A stretch of 40,139 nucleotides of DNA from an uncultured Eubacteriales bacterium (GTDB lineage: Bacteria; Bacillota; Clostridia; Oscillospirales; Oscillospiraceae): positions 1 through 40,139 of the forward strand of contig ONBX01000017.1 of the NCBI GenBank assembly GCA_900316205.1, written 5' to 3'. This document shows, piece by piece, positions 29,924 through 37,369 of this stretch (position 1 is the stretch's first letter; every line of letters starts with the position of its first letter). The notes under the pieces were generated by a model, which was not told the DNA's origin, did no database searches, and worked only from the letters and a program-made list of their open reading frames with translations. The position numbers were made by a program, and so were the translations under genes.

Positions 29924-30151
29924 ATGAAGCGCCTTTGTCATGATCTGATCTGGCCGGCGGATGATCTGACGAATGCCTATACCCGGGAATACTTTGTGGA
30001 ACGCTATGTGGGCTTTGACGTTCCCTTTGCGGACCGGGAGGAAAAACGAGCCTTGAAAGAGGATCCGCGGGTTCAGGAGATGCCAATCTACCCGGCCTAT
30101 GGTTCGGTACAGAGGATCGACGATTTCCTGGTGGTCCGCTTCGGAACCTGA
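29924..30151 (+). CDS. Small soluble protein of unknown function (75 aa)
   Basis: Residues include a Trp/Asp-rich start (MKRLCHDLIWPADD), a charged middle (FADREEKRALKEDPRVQEMP) and a closing beta-like segment (YGSVQRIDDFLVVRFGT). No membrane segment and no recognised domain. It lies 12 bases after the GT-C stop and in the same reading frame, with only weak ribosome binding, so it may be translated by reinitiation, or it may once have been (or may still be by readthrough) a C-terminal domain of the GT-C protein. The composition is protein-like rather than repeat-derived, and the gene is held between two well-supported genes of one operon. Confidence 0.6.
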   Translation: MKRLCHDLIWPADDLTNAYTREYFVERYVGFDVPFADREEKRALKEDPRVQEMPIYPAYGSVQRIDDFLVVRFGT

Positions 30152-30179
30152 GTCCTGACTTTGAAAAGGAGAATATCGC

Positions 30180-31133
30180 ATGAATCCTGTTTTATATCTC
30201 GTGATCCCCTGTTACAATGAGCAGGAGGTCCTTCCCATCACCGCGCCCATGTTCCTGAAAAAGCTGCAGGATCTCTCCGCCGCCGGCAAGATCTCCGATG
30301 AGAGCCGCATCCTCTTCGTAAACGACGGCAGCCGTGACCGGACCTGGGAGATCATCAAAGAGCTGGCCGCCTCCGACCCCCATTATCTCGGCATCTGCCA
30401 GAGCCGGAACCGGGGCCACCAGAACGCGGTGCTGGCGGGCCTCATGGAGGCCAAGGACCGCTGTGACATCACCATCTCCATTGACTGCGACGGGCAGGAC
30501 GACATCAACGCCATGGACGCCATGGTGGACGCCTACCGGGACGGCTGCGACGTGGTCTACGGCGTCCGCTCCAGCCGAGAGACCGACACCTTCTTCAAAC
30601 GCTTCACCGCCCAGAGCTTCTATAAGTTCCTCAGCGCCATGGGCGCGGAGGTGGTGTATAACCACGCCGACTACCGGCTCATTTCCAGCCGGGTCCTTCA
30701 GGAGTTTGCCAACTTCAAGGAAGTGAACCTCTTCCTCCGGGGCCTGGTCCCGCTGGTGGGCTTCAAGAGCACCACGGTGGAGTATGCCCGGGCGGAGCGG
30801 ATCGCGGGGGAGAGCCATTATCCCCTGAAGAAGATGATCGCCCTGGCGGTGGACGGCATCACCAGCCTTTCGGTAAAGCCCCTGCGCCTGATCACAGGCT
30901 TTGGTGTTTTTGTGGCCCTGGTGAGCTTCATCGGCTGCCTCTGGGCCCTGATCACCGCGCTTTGCGGCAAAACTGTGGCAGGCTGGGCCAGCATGACCTG
31001 CATCATCTGCTTCGTCAGCGGCGTGCAGCTCATCTGTCTCGGCATCATCGGAGAGTATATCGGCAAGATCTATATGGAATCCAAGGCCCGGCCCCGCTAT
31101 ATCATCAGCGAGCGCACCTGGGAAGAAAACTGA
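30180..31133 (+). CDS. GtrB/DPM1-like polyprenyl-phosphate glycosyltransferase (family 2)
   Basis: A 317-residue GT2 enzyme that should load a sugar from a nucleotide donor onto polyprenyl phosphate. Seen: LVIPCYNEQEVLP at 7-19, FVNDGSRDRTWE at 46-57, the DxD metal site IDCDGQDD (D102, D104), a conserved HADYRLISSRVL near 161-173, FLRGLVPLVGF near 185, and two C-terminal transmembrane segments (about 234-262 and 270-297). This is the GtrB/YkoT architecture. No GtrA flippase gene is adjacent. ATG with AAAGGAG; 28 bases after the 75-residue gene. Probably the last gene of the HAD, GT-C, small protein, GT2 operon. Confidence 0.92.
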   Translation: MNPVLYLVIPCYNEQEVLPITAPMFLKKLQDLSAAGKISDESRILFVNDGSRDRTWEIIKELAASDPHYLGICQSRNRGHQNAVLAGLMEAKDRCDITISIDCDGQDDINAMDAMVDAYRDGCDVVYGVRSSRETDTFFKRFTAQSFYKFLSAMGAEVVYNHADYRLISSRVLQEFANFKEVNLFLRGLVPLVGFKSTTVEYARAERIAGESHYPLKKMIALAVDGITSLSVKPLRLITGFGVFVALVSFIGCLWALITALCGKTVAGWASMTCIICFVSGVQLICLGIIGEYIGKIYMESKARPRYIISERTWEEN

Positions 31134-31274
31134 TCCCTCCGCTTTCCCAAAGGATCCGGAAAGCGGCGCCTGTGGGGGGGTCCTCCCGCCGGAAAAACTT
31201 CTTAATTTTTGTGAAGAGTGGGGAAAAATCCCCTGTTTTTTCGGGAAACCCAGGCCCTCGGGGTGCGGCGACAC

Positions 31275-31303
31275 TTGACGAACCGGCAAAATCGGTGTAT
31301 TAT
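31275..31303 (+). promoter_or_regulatory. Promoter of the zinc-ribbon membrane protein gene
   Basis: TTGACG (31275-31280) and TATTAT (31298-31303) with a 17-base spacer; start near 31310, leader about 44 bases. Upstream, 31139-31166 forms CCGCTTTCC/GGAAAGCGG without a T tract, a weak end for the preceding operon. Confidence 0.75.
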
Positions 31304-31353
31304 GTACCGTAGTATCTCTGTACTTTCTATTCCTAAAGAACGGAGGAACCAGC

Positions 31354-32016
31354 ATGAGCGTTATTCCTGAAGTAAAATGCCGCCGCTGCGGTCAGAGCTT
31401 TTCCGCCCTGCGCAGCCGCTGCCCCAATTGCGGCACCCGCCGTGTGGCTCAGAGCGGCCGTACCCCCGCCGCCACGCCCGGCACCGTGAAAGGTACTGCC
31501 GCCTATGAGCGGGCAGAGACCAATACCAAGTGGCAGATGATTTTTGGCCTGATCCTGGTGGTCGCCGTGATTTTGGCGGTCATCGTTATGGTCACCGTCC
31601 GCCCCGACGGACTGGACAATCCCGGCACCCAGGGCCAGGGCACCATTACCGCCCCCACCCCCACGCCGACGCCTGGCATTGACCAGACCATCATTGCCCA
31701 GCCGCCCACGCCTTCTCCCACGCCCATCCCGGTGCCGGAGTCTGTCAAGGTCTTCTTCTTCGAGGATGAGAAGGACGAGTTTACCGAGAAGGTCGGCGAA
31801 GCAGTCAAGCTGAAGGCTGTGGCCTACCCTGTGGACCAGTTCCCCAACGCCACCTTCAAGTGGAGCGTCAACGATGAGAGCGTCATCAAGCTCACGGTCA
31901 GCGAGGACACCAAGGAGTGCGAGGTCCTCTGCCTCAAGCACCAGCCCGGCGGTGTCACCCTGACGGTGGAGTGCAACGGCGTCACGAAGGACGTGCACGT
32001 CTACACCAAGAACTGA
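31354..32016 (+). CDS. Zinc-ribbon membrane protein with extracytoplasmic Ig-like domain
   Basis: A 220-residue protein of unknown function with a clear layout: an N-terminal zinc ribbon (C9-x2-C12 and C23-x2-C26), a linker, one transmembrane segment (about 60-82), a Thr/Pro linker (APTPTPTPGI, TPSPTPIPVP), and a C-terminal domain of about 95 residues (ESVKVFFFEDEKDEFTEKVG to the end) that looks like a bacterial Ig-like (Big_2-type) fold, with KLKAVAYPVDQFPNATFKWS. The zinc ribbon would be cytoplasmic and the Ig-like part outside. ATG with GGAGG upstream. Own promoter and terminator, so monocistronic. Confidence 0.8.
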   Translation: MSVIPEVKCRRCGQSFSALRSRCPNCGTRRVAQSGRTPAATPGTVKGTAAYERAETNTKWQMIFGLILVVAVILAVIVMVTVRPDGLDNPGTQGQGTITAPTPTPTPGIDQTIIAQPPTPSPTPIPVPESVKVFFFEDEKDEFTEKVGEAVKLKAVAYPVDQFPNATFKWSVNDESVIKLTVSEDTKECEVLCLKHQPGGVTLTVECNGVTKDVHVYTKN

Positions 32017-32029
32017 TCTCTTTACACAG

Positions 32030-32062
32030 AAAAAACCGGAGTCGCCCAGACTCCGGTTTTTT
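32030..32062 (+). terminator. Terminator after the zinc-ribbon protein gene
   Basis: AAAAAACCGGAGTC and GACTCCGGTTTTTT pair perfectly over 14 bases with loop GCCCA. The GGAGG of the next gene begins 4 bases after the T run. Confidence 0.92.
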
Positions 32063-32075
32063 CATGGAGGAAAAG

Positions 32076-32618
32076 ATGGAATACGAACTGATCCGCAGCC
32101 GCCGCCGGTCCCTTGCGCTGCAGCTGAAGCCGGATGGAACCGTTCAGGTCCGCGCCCCGCTGCGCACCCCCAAATGGCAGATCGAGGCCTTCCTGCGTGA
32201 GCATTGGGACTGGGTGGAGCGACAGCGGGCCAGGCTGGCTGCCCTCCCCAAGGTCGAAAAGCTCAGCGAGGAGGAGCTGGCGGAACTCAAAAAGCGGGCG
32301 CGAAGGGTCTTCCTGGCACGCACCGCCTATTTTGCCCCGGTGGTGGGGGTGAGCTGCAGCCGCATCAGCGTCCGCAGCCAGCGCACCAAATGGGGCAGCT
32401 GCTCGGCCAAAGGCGGGCTCAACTTCAACTGCCTCTTGCTCCTGGCTCCAACCGAGGTGCTGGACTATGTGGTGGTCCATGAGCTCTGCCACCGGCTGGA
32501 AATGAACCACTCGCCCCGCTTCTGGGCGGAGGTGGAGCGGGTGCTGCCGGACTATGCCGCGTCCCGCAAATGGCTGCGCCAGAACGGCGGGAGCCTGATG
32601 GCACGCCTGCCGGAGTGA
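32076..32618 (+). CDS. YgjP-type zinc metallopeptidase (DUF45, PF01863)
   Basis: A 180-residue predicted zinc-dependent hydrolase. The metal site is VVHELCHRLEMNHSPRFW: H135, E136 and H139 of HExxH, with H145 as likely third ligand. The KWGSCS element (105-110) just before is also typical. N-terminal strands (ELIRSRRRSLALQL) match the family. The biological substrate of the family is unknown; a homologue is found beside restriction-modification genes in some genomes, but not here. The ATG has ATGGAGGAAAAG directly upstream; in-frame upstream sequence overlaps the preceding terminator and gene and is rejected. It may be transcribed by readthrough, as no separate promoter is seen. Confidence 0.9.
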   Translation: MEYELIRSRRRSLALQLKPDGTVQVRAPLRTPKWQIEAFLREHWDWVERQRARLAALPKVEKLSEEELAELKKRARRVFLARTAYFAPVVGVSCSRISVRSQRTKWGSCSAKGGLNFNCLLLLAPTEVLDYVVVHELCHRLEMNHSPRFWAEVERVLPDYAASRKWLRQNGGSLMARLPE

Positions 32619-32632
32619 AGATAGTTTACTGA

Positions 32633-32680
32633 AAAAACACCACCCGGAAGAAATCCAGATTTCTTCCGGGTGGTGTTTTT
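32633..32680. terminator. Bidirectional terminator between YgjP-type gene and malQ
   Basis: AAAAACACC...AGAAAT (32633-32654) and its complement (32659-32680) form a perfect 22-bp stem with loop CCAG, A-rich on one side and T-rich on the other. It serves the two convergent genes; the last base is shared with the malQ stop codon. Confidence 0.93.
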
Positions 32681-34161
32681 CATAGTCTGCGGTAGGTTTC
32701 GGTGAGCTTGCGGATCTTTCGGGCCAGCTTCTTGTCGATGGCCTCCGGACGCATGCGCCACTGCCAGTTGCCCCCCAGAATGCCGGGGGTGTTGATGCGG
32801 CTCTCCGCGCCCAGCTCCAGAATGTCCTGCATCTGCATGACAAAGAGCTTGGAGGCGGTGGCCATGCCCGTGCGGAGCATGGCCTTGCACCAGCTTTCGT
32901 CCTCGCTGACGTGCATGTACTCCCTGGCGTAGCGGAGGGTGGCCTTATCGGTGTGGCGGACCCAGCCGTTCACCACTTCGTTGTCGTGGGTGCCCACATA
33001 GCAGATGCTGTTGTTCACGCAGTTATGGGGCATGTAGTCCGACTCGCCCTTGGGGTCGAAGCCGAACTCCAGGATCTTCATGCCGGGGAGCTTGGAGTCC
33101 TTCAGCAGCTTTTCCACCTCCGGGGTGGTGTAGCCCAGATCCTCGGCAATGAAGCTCAAATCGTGGAACCAGGAGGTCAGCACCCCCACCAGGGCCATGC
33201 CCGGGCCGGGACGCCAGCGTCCGATCTTGGCGGTGGTGTTGCCGAAGGGAACGGCCCAATAGCTCTCAAAGCCCCGGAAGTGGTCGATGCGGATCATGTC
33301 GAAGAGGCGGCCCGCGCCCTCGATGCGGCGGATCCACCAGCCGAAGCCGTCGGCCTTCATCACGTCGTAGTCATAGAGCGGGTTGCCCCAGAGCTGCCCG
33401 TCCTCGGTAAAGGCGTCGGGCGGCACGCCGGCCACCTCCTTGGGCACGCCGTCGCTGTCCAGCTGGAAGTACTTGGGCTCGGACCAGACGTCGGCGGAGT
33501 CCAGGGCCACGTAGATGGGCACGTCCCCGATGAAGAGGATCCCCTGCTCGTGGGCGTAATCCCGCAGAGCCTTCCACTGGCGGAAGAACAGGAACTGGCA
33601 GAAGACCCAGAAGTCGATCTCCTCGGCGTACTGCCGGCGATAGCGCTCTACCGCCTCCGGCTTGTGCAGGCGGATCTCCCGGTCCGGCCACTCGGTCCAG
33701 CTCACCATGCCGAAGCCGGCCTTCAACGCCATGTAAAGGGCGTAGTTTTCCAGCCACGCGGCGTTTTCCCGGCGAAAGTCCGCGATCTCCGCCGCATAGC
33801 GCTCCCTGCCCCGCTGAAAGGCCAGGCGCAGCACCGGGTAGCGGTTTTCAAAGATCTTTGCGTAGTCGATCTTGTCCGGATCATCTCCCCAGTCCCGGCT
33901 TTTGACCTCGGAGGGGCGCAGAAGCTTGTCCCTGATGAGCAGGTCCAGGTCGATGAAATAGGGGTTGCCCGCAAAGCTGGAGAAGGAGGAATAGGGGCTG
34001 TCCCCGAAGCTGGTGGGGCCGAGAGGCAGGACCTGCCAGTATTTCTGGCCGGCGCCCTTGAGAAAATCAACAAACTGATAGGCGCTCTTTCCCATGGTAC
34101 CGATCCCGTAGGGGGAGGGGAGAGAGCTCATAGGCAATAGAATACCACTTTTGCGTTCCAT
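32680..34161 (-). CDS. malQ: 4-alpha-glucanotransferase (GH77 amylomaltase)
   Basis: Transfers alpha-1,4-glucan segments between maltodextrins or glycogen breakdown products, in the cytoplasm. In 493 residues: SYGI/G-type start SSLPSPYGIGTMG at 12-24, nucleophile D293 in IRIDHFRG, acid/base E340 in FIAEDLG, and D393 in GTHDN. GNPYFIDLDLL (65-75) and WQVLPLGPT (42-50) are family hallmarks. Length is normal. ATG with AAGAAGGA upstream, 29 bases after the PfkB gene; last gene of a MATE-PfkB-malQ operon. No glycogen phosphorylase or branching enzyme is adjacent. Confidence 0.97.
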   Translation of the reverse strand: MERKSGILLPMSSLPSPYGIGTMGKSAYQFVDFLKGAGQKYWQVLPLGPTSFGDSPYSSFSSFAGNPYFIDLDLLIRDKLLRPSEVKSRDWGDDPDKIDYAKIFENRYPVLRLAFQRGRERYAAEIADFRRENAAWLENYALYMALKAGFGMVSWTEWPDREIRLHKPEAVERYRRQYAEEIDFWVFCQFLFFRQWKALRDYAHEQGILFIGDVPIYVALDSADVWSEPKYFQLDSDGVPKEVAGVPPDAFTEDGQLWGNPLYDYDVMKADGFGWWIRRIEGAGRLFDMIRIDHFRGFESYWAVPFGNTTAKIGRWRPGPGMALVGVLTSWFHDLSFIAEDLGYTTPEVEKLLKDSKLPGMKILEFGFDPKGESDYMPHNCVNNSICYVGTHDNEVVNGWVRHTDKATLRYAREYMHVSEDESWCKAMLRTGMATASKLFVMQMQDILELGAESRINTPGILGGNWQWRMRPEAIDKKLARKIRKLTETYRRL

Positions 34162-34190
34162 GGAACGATCCTTCTTTCTGATTGTGATCC

Positions 34191-35123
34191 TTATTCTGTA
34201 ACCTCCACGTCCAGACCCAGCTCCTGGGGCAGGAAGCGCGGACAGGTGTTTTCCGAAATGGTGATAACGGAGGAGGCGAGCCTTGCGCCGATCTCGCAGG
34301 ACTCCAGCATGGTCTTGCCGTAGGTGAGGCCGATGGCCACCCCGGCGCAGAAGGCGTCTCCCGCGCCGGTGGTGTCCCGCACGCGGACGGTGTTGGGCGC
34401 GCAGAAGCCGCAGTTGCCTTCCGCGTCGGCGTAGATGGCGCCCCGGGAGCCCATGGTCACCACCATGGAGGGAATGCGGGCGTTCTGCAGCCGCTCCACC
34501 ATCTCCTGCTCCAGTTCCTCCGGACTCAGATCCTCAAAATCCGCGGCGAAGAGGATCCCCGCTTCCTGGACGTTGCAGACAAAGCAGTCGATGGACTGGA
34601 GAAAGTCCCGCCGCAGGGAGGCGATGGACATGTTGGCCACCACCGCGTAGACCCGCTTTTCATACTTCTGGGCGAAGGAGAGGACCTTTTTGATGATCTC
34701 CTTGTCCATGTCGATCTCCACGATGATGCTGTCCGCGTCGGCGAAGATCTCGTCTCCGTGCTGCTCCAGCAGCTCCAGCATGGCGTCCATCCTGGGCCGC
34801 TTGGAGATGGAGCCGATGATGTCGCCGGTGGTGTCGAACACCGCCAGCCACATGCCCATGCCGTCGGGCACGGAGGCCACAAAACGGGTGTCCACCTTGT
34901 GGTTTTTGAGCTTGCGGATCACCTCCGCCCCTTCGGCGGTGTCGTCCACCATGCTCACAAAGCGGGGGCGCAGCTCCACATTGGCGATATCCTCCACCAC
35001 GTTGCGGCCCACGCCGCCATGGACGATCTCCACAGAGCCGGCGTTGCGCCCGGCGGGGATATATTTGTTGTCGGGAAAGCCCTTGATGTCCACAAATACG
35101 TTGCCGACGACGACGATAGGCAT
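34191..35123 (-). CDS. PfkB family carbohydrate kinase
   Basis: A 310-residue ribokinase-fold sugar or nucleoside kinase. Signature 1 GGVGRNVVEDIANV at 36-49 and signature 2 DTTGAGDAFCAGV at 250-262, with catalytic D256 and the anion hole GAG, are intact. The GGVxRNVAE form is found in pseudouridine kinases (PsuK/YeiC) as well as in uncharacterised sugar kinases, but no psuG partner is present, so the substrate is open. AAGGAGG lies 6 bases before the ATG. Sits between a MATE transporter gene and malQ, which does not identify a pathway clearly. Confidence 0.92.
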   Translation of the reverse strand: MPIVVVGNVFVDIKGFPDNKYIPAGRNAGSVEIVHGGVGRNVVEDIANVELRPRFVSMVDDTAEGAEVIRKLKNHKVDTRFVASVPDGMGMWLAVFDTTGDIIGSISKRPRMDAMLELLEQHGDEIFADADSIIVEIDMDKEIIKKVLSFAQKYEKRVYAVVANMSIASLRRDFLQSIDCFVCNVQEAGILFAADFEDLSPEELEQEMVERLQNARIPSMVVTMGSRGAIYADAEGNCGFCAPNTVRVRDTTGAGDAFCAGVAIGLTYGKTMLESCEIGARLASSVITISENTCPRFLPQELGLDVEVTE

Positions 35124-35165
35124 AGCTTATCCTCCTTCTTTCAGGCAGGGAGCGGAGTCCCGGAT

Positions 35166-36521
35166 TCAGGCGTTTTGTCTTTCAAAGGTATGGATCCAGT
35201 CGGCCCGCCAGTAATAGAGACCGAGGAAAACCGTACTCAGGGCCCAGGTCAGGGGATAGACCCAGTTGACCGTGGCGATGCTGTGGTAGATGGGTACCAT
35301 GAAGTGCAGGAAGGTCACCCGGATCACGCACCAAAAGGCCAGCATGGAGATCATGGGAATCACCGCCTTGCCGGCGCCGCGGAGCACCGCGGCCAGACCG
35401 TGGCTGGCCGCCAGGAGGCAGAAGAACACCGAGCAGATCCTGCCCTTGTCCACGCCGAAGGCGATGGCCTCCGGCTCCCTCGTAAAGGCGCCGATGACCG
35501 CGGGAGCGGTGATATAGAGCAGCACTCCGATGAGCTCCGCCGAGAGGATGGCGCACCAGAGACCGAAGCGGGCGCCCTTCCTGGCCCGGTCGTACTCCTT
35601 CGCGCCCAGGTTCTGGCCCACGAAGGTGGTGAGGGAGATGGTGAAGCTGGTGATGGGCAGGAAGGCAAAGCCTTCCACCTTGGAATAGGCGCCGCAGCCG
35701 GCCACGGCCATGGTGCCGAATTCGTTGATGTTGGCCTGGACCACCACGTTGGCGATGGCGATCACCGAGTTCTGGATGCCGGAGGGCAGACCGTAGCGGA
35801 CGATGAGCTTCAGAGTGGGCCAGTGGAAGCGGATCTTTTTGAGTTCCACCCGGTATTCCGCATCGGTCATCAGAAGCCTGCGCAGGCAGAGCAGACCGCT
35901 GAGAAACTGGGAGATGATGGTGGCAAGGGCGGCACCGCCCACGCCGGTGTGGAACAGGCCGATGAAGGCGATGTCCAACACCACGTTCAGCACCGAGCAG
36001 AAGATCAGATACTTGAGGGGGTTCTTCCCGTCGCCCACCGCCTGCATCACGCCGCGCAGGCCGTTATAGAGCACAAGACCGATGCTTCCGGCAAAGAAGG
36101 TGCGGATATAGGTGGCAGAGAGGTCCATCACATCCTCGGGCGTGCCCATGGCTTTGAGCATCCAGGGGGTGAAGAGCACGCCGAAAACGGTCATGAGCAC
36201 GCCGGCCGCCAGGCTGAAGGCCACATTGGTGTGAATGGCCTTTTCCAGCTTGTCATAGTCCTGGGCACCGAAGTAGCGGGAGATGAGCACGCTGGAGCCC
36301 GCCGCAATGCCCACGAACAGGCTGATGACCAGAAAAACCAGGGTGCCCGTGGCGCTCACCGCGGCCAGGGCGTCATTTCCCAGCATGTTGCCCACGATCA
36401 GGGCGTCCGCCGTGTTATAGAGCTGCTGAAACAGGTTTCCCAGAAAAAGCGGAGCCGCAAATCGAAGGATCTGCCCCGGAATGGAGCCCTCCGTCATGCG
36501 CATGGCGTCCTGATGATGCAT
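35166..36521 (-). CDS. MATE family efflux transporter
   Basis: A 451-residue multidrug and toxic compound extrusion (MatE) protein with about 12 transmembrane segments in two halves of six. Typical early motifs are GSIPGQILRFAAPLFLGNLF at 12-31, QLYNTADALIVGNMLGNDAL at 33-52 and AVSATGTLVF, and the second half restarts with YGLPSGIQNSVIAIANVVVQ near 240. These belong to the NorM/DinF-like Clostridial branch. It would export cationic drugs or metabolites by Na+ or H+ antiport; substrate unknown. ATG with GGAGG upstream, driven by a perfect consensus promoter; 42 bases before the PfkB gene. Confidence 0.95.
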   Translation of the reverse strand: MHHQDAMRMTEGSIPGQILRFAAPLFLGNLFQQLYNTADALIVGNMLGNDALAAVSATGTLVFLVISLFVGIAAGSSVLISRYFGAQDYDKLEKAIHTNVAFSLAAGVLMTVFGVLFTPWMLKAMGTPEDVMDLSATYIRTFFAGSIGLVLYNGLRGVMQAVGDGKNPLKYLIFCSVLNVVLDIAFIGLFHTGVGGAALATIISQFLSGLLCLRRLLMTDAEYRVELKKIRFHWPTLKLIVRYGLPSGIQNSVIAIANVVVQANINEFGTMAVAGCGAYSKVEGFAFLPITSFTISLTTFVGQNLGAKEYDRARKGARFGLWCAILSAELIGVLLYITAPAVIGAFTREPEAIAFGVDKGRICSVFFCLLAASHGLAAVLRGAGKAVIPMISMLAFWCVIRVTFLHFMVPIYHSIATVNWVYPLTWALSTVFLGLYYWRADWIHTFERQNA

Positions 36522-36571
36522 CTTGCACCTCCAGATCGAGAAGGTCTGATCTCGTCAAACATATTTTCTTT

Positions 36572-36600
36572 ATTATAATAAGCCGGGGGGAGACTGTCAA
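36572..36600 (-). promoter_or_regulatory. Perfect consensus promoter of the MATE-PfkB-malQ operon
   Basis: On the minus strand TTGACA (36600-36595) and TATAAT (36577-36572), 17 bases apart, start near 36565. Leader about 44 bases. Confidence 0.9.
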
Positions 36601-36638
36601 TGTGCGAATACGACAAGAATCCTCCGAAAAGCGGAGAA

Positions 36639-36672
36639 CGCTGCCGCAGGATCAGAGCGTCCTGCGGCAGCG
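36639..36672. terminator. Hairpin between the thioesterase and MATE genes
   Basis: CGCTGCCGCAGGA (36639-36651) and TCCTGCGGCAGCG (36660-36672) form a 13-bp stem. It begins 6 bases after the thioesterase stop on the minus strand, so it likely ends that operon, although the better T run (TTTTCTT) is on the plus strand. Confidence 0.65.
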
Positions 36673-36677
36673 TTTTC

Positions 36678-37367
36678 TTATGCATAGCGCAGATTCATGC
36701 GAAAGGCGGGGCTTCCCCTGTTGCTGCCGCTGATGACGAAGAGACCGTCCTCCTCACTCCATTCGAGAAGCAGCGTGTCTCCCTCCCGGGCCTCGGCACT
36801 GTATTCCACCAGGGCTTCCCGCAGGGGCTTGCCCCGGGTGCCCAGAAGCTCCTCCGCCAGGTCATAGTAGCGGGTGTTGTTCATGTGACGGTTCTCGTCC
36901 AGCACCTCTTCGGAGACGGTGTATTCCGCCTGCGACCTGCCATCCCGGCGCAGGGGCGCGCCGGGGCGGCGGCTCTCCGAGCCGGTAACAAGAGCTTCGA
37001 TGGCAATGCCGTAAGCCTCAGGAGCCACCATCTTGCGGCTCTGGCGCCCTACCACCGACCAGATGGCGCAGCCGGTGATGAGAAGCTCGCCGCTTTCGCT
37101 CTCAATGCGGTAGTAGCGGGGACACATGCCGTGGCGGGTGGCGCCGGGCCAGGTCCGGGCCAGCAGCCTTTCTCCCGGCTCCGGCCAGCGAAGCACATTC
37201 ACCCCGTGGCGGGTGATGACCCACATCAGGCCCTTTTCCTCCATGACGGGTTCCCCGTAGCCGATCTCGCGGCAGTGGTCGCCGGAGACCTTCTGCATCA
37301 GACGGAACAGATCGCCGGTGCAGAGCCCCTCCGGGGAAACGGTATTGCGTTCGCAAAAGATCTCCAT
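36678..37367 (-). CDS. Acyl-ACP thioesterase (FatA/FatB-like)
   Basis: A 229-residue double hot-dog protein that should release fatty acids from acyl carrier protein. The C-terminal active-site motif EVLDENRHMNNTRYYD has D157, N159 and H161, as in bacterial and plant acyl-ACP thioesterases (PF01643). The N-terminal half has LFRLMQKVSGDHC at 21-32 and ITRHGVNVLRWPEPGE at 51-66. Length is close to other bacterial members (about 235-250). ATG with GGAGG inside the end of the upstream GT-C gene, whose stop is two bases away, so translation is coupled. Its partnering with a GT-C glycosyltransferase hints at a role in envelope lipid or glycolipid make-up; inference only. Confidence 0.9.
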   Translation of the reverse strand: MEIFCERNTVSPEGLCTGDLFRLMQKVSGDHCREIGYGEPVMEEKGLMWVITRHGVNVLRWPEPGERLLARTWPGATRHGMCPRYYRIESESGELLITGCAIWSVVGRQSRKMVAPEAYGIAIEALVTGSESRRPGAPLRRDGRSQAEYTVSEEVLDENRHMNNTRYYDLAEELLGTRGKPLREALVEYSAEAREGDTLLLEWSEEDGLFVISGSNRGSPAFRMNLRYA

Positions 37368-37369
37368 GT

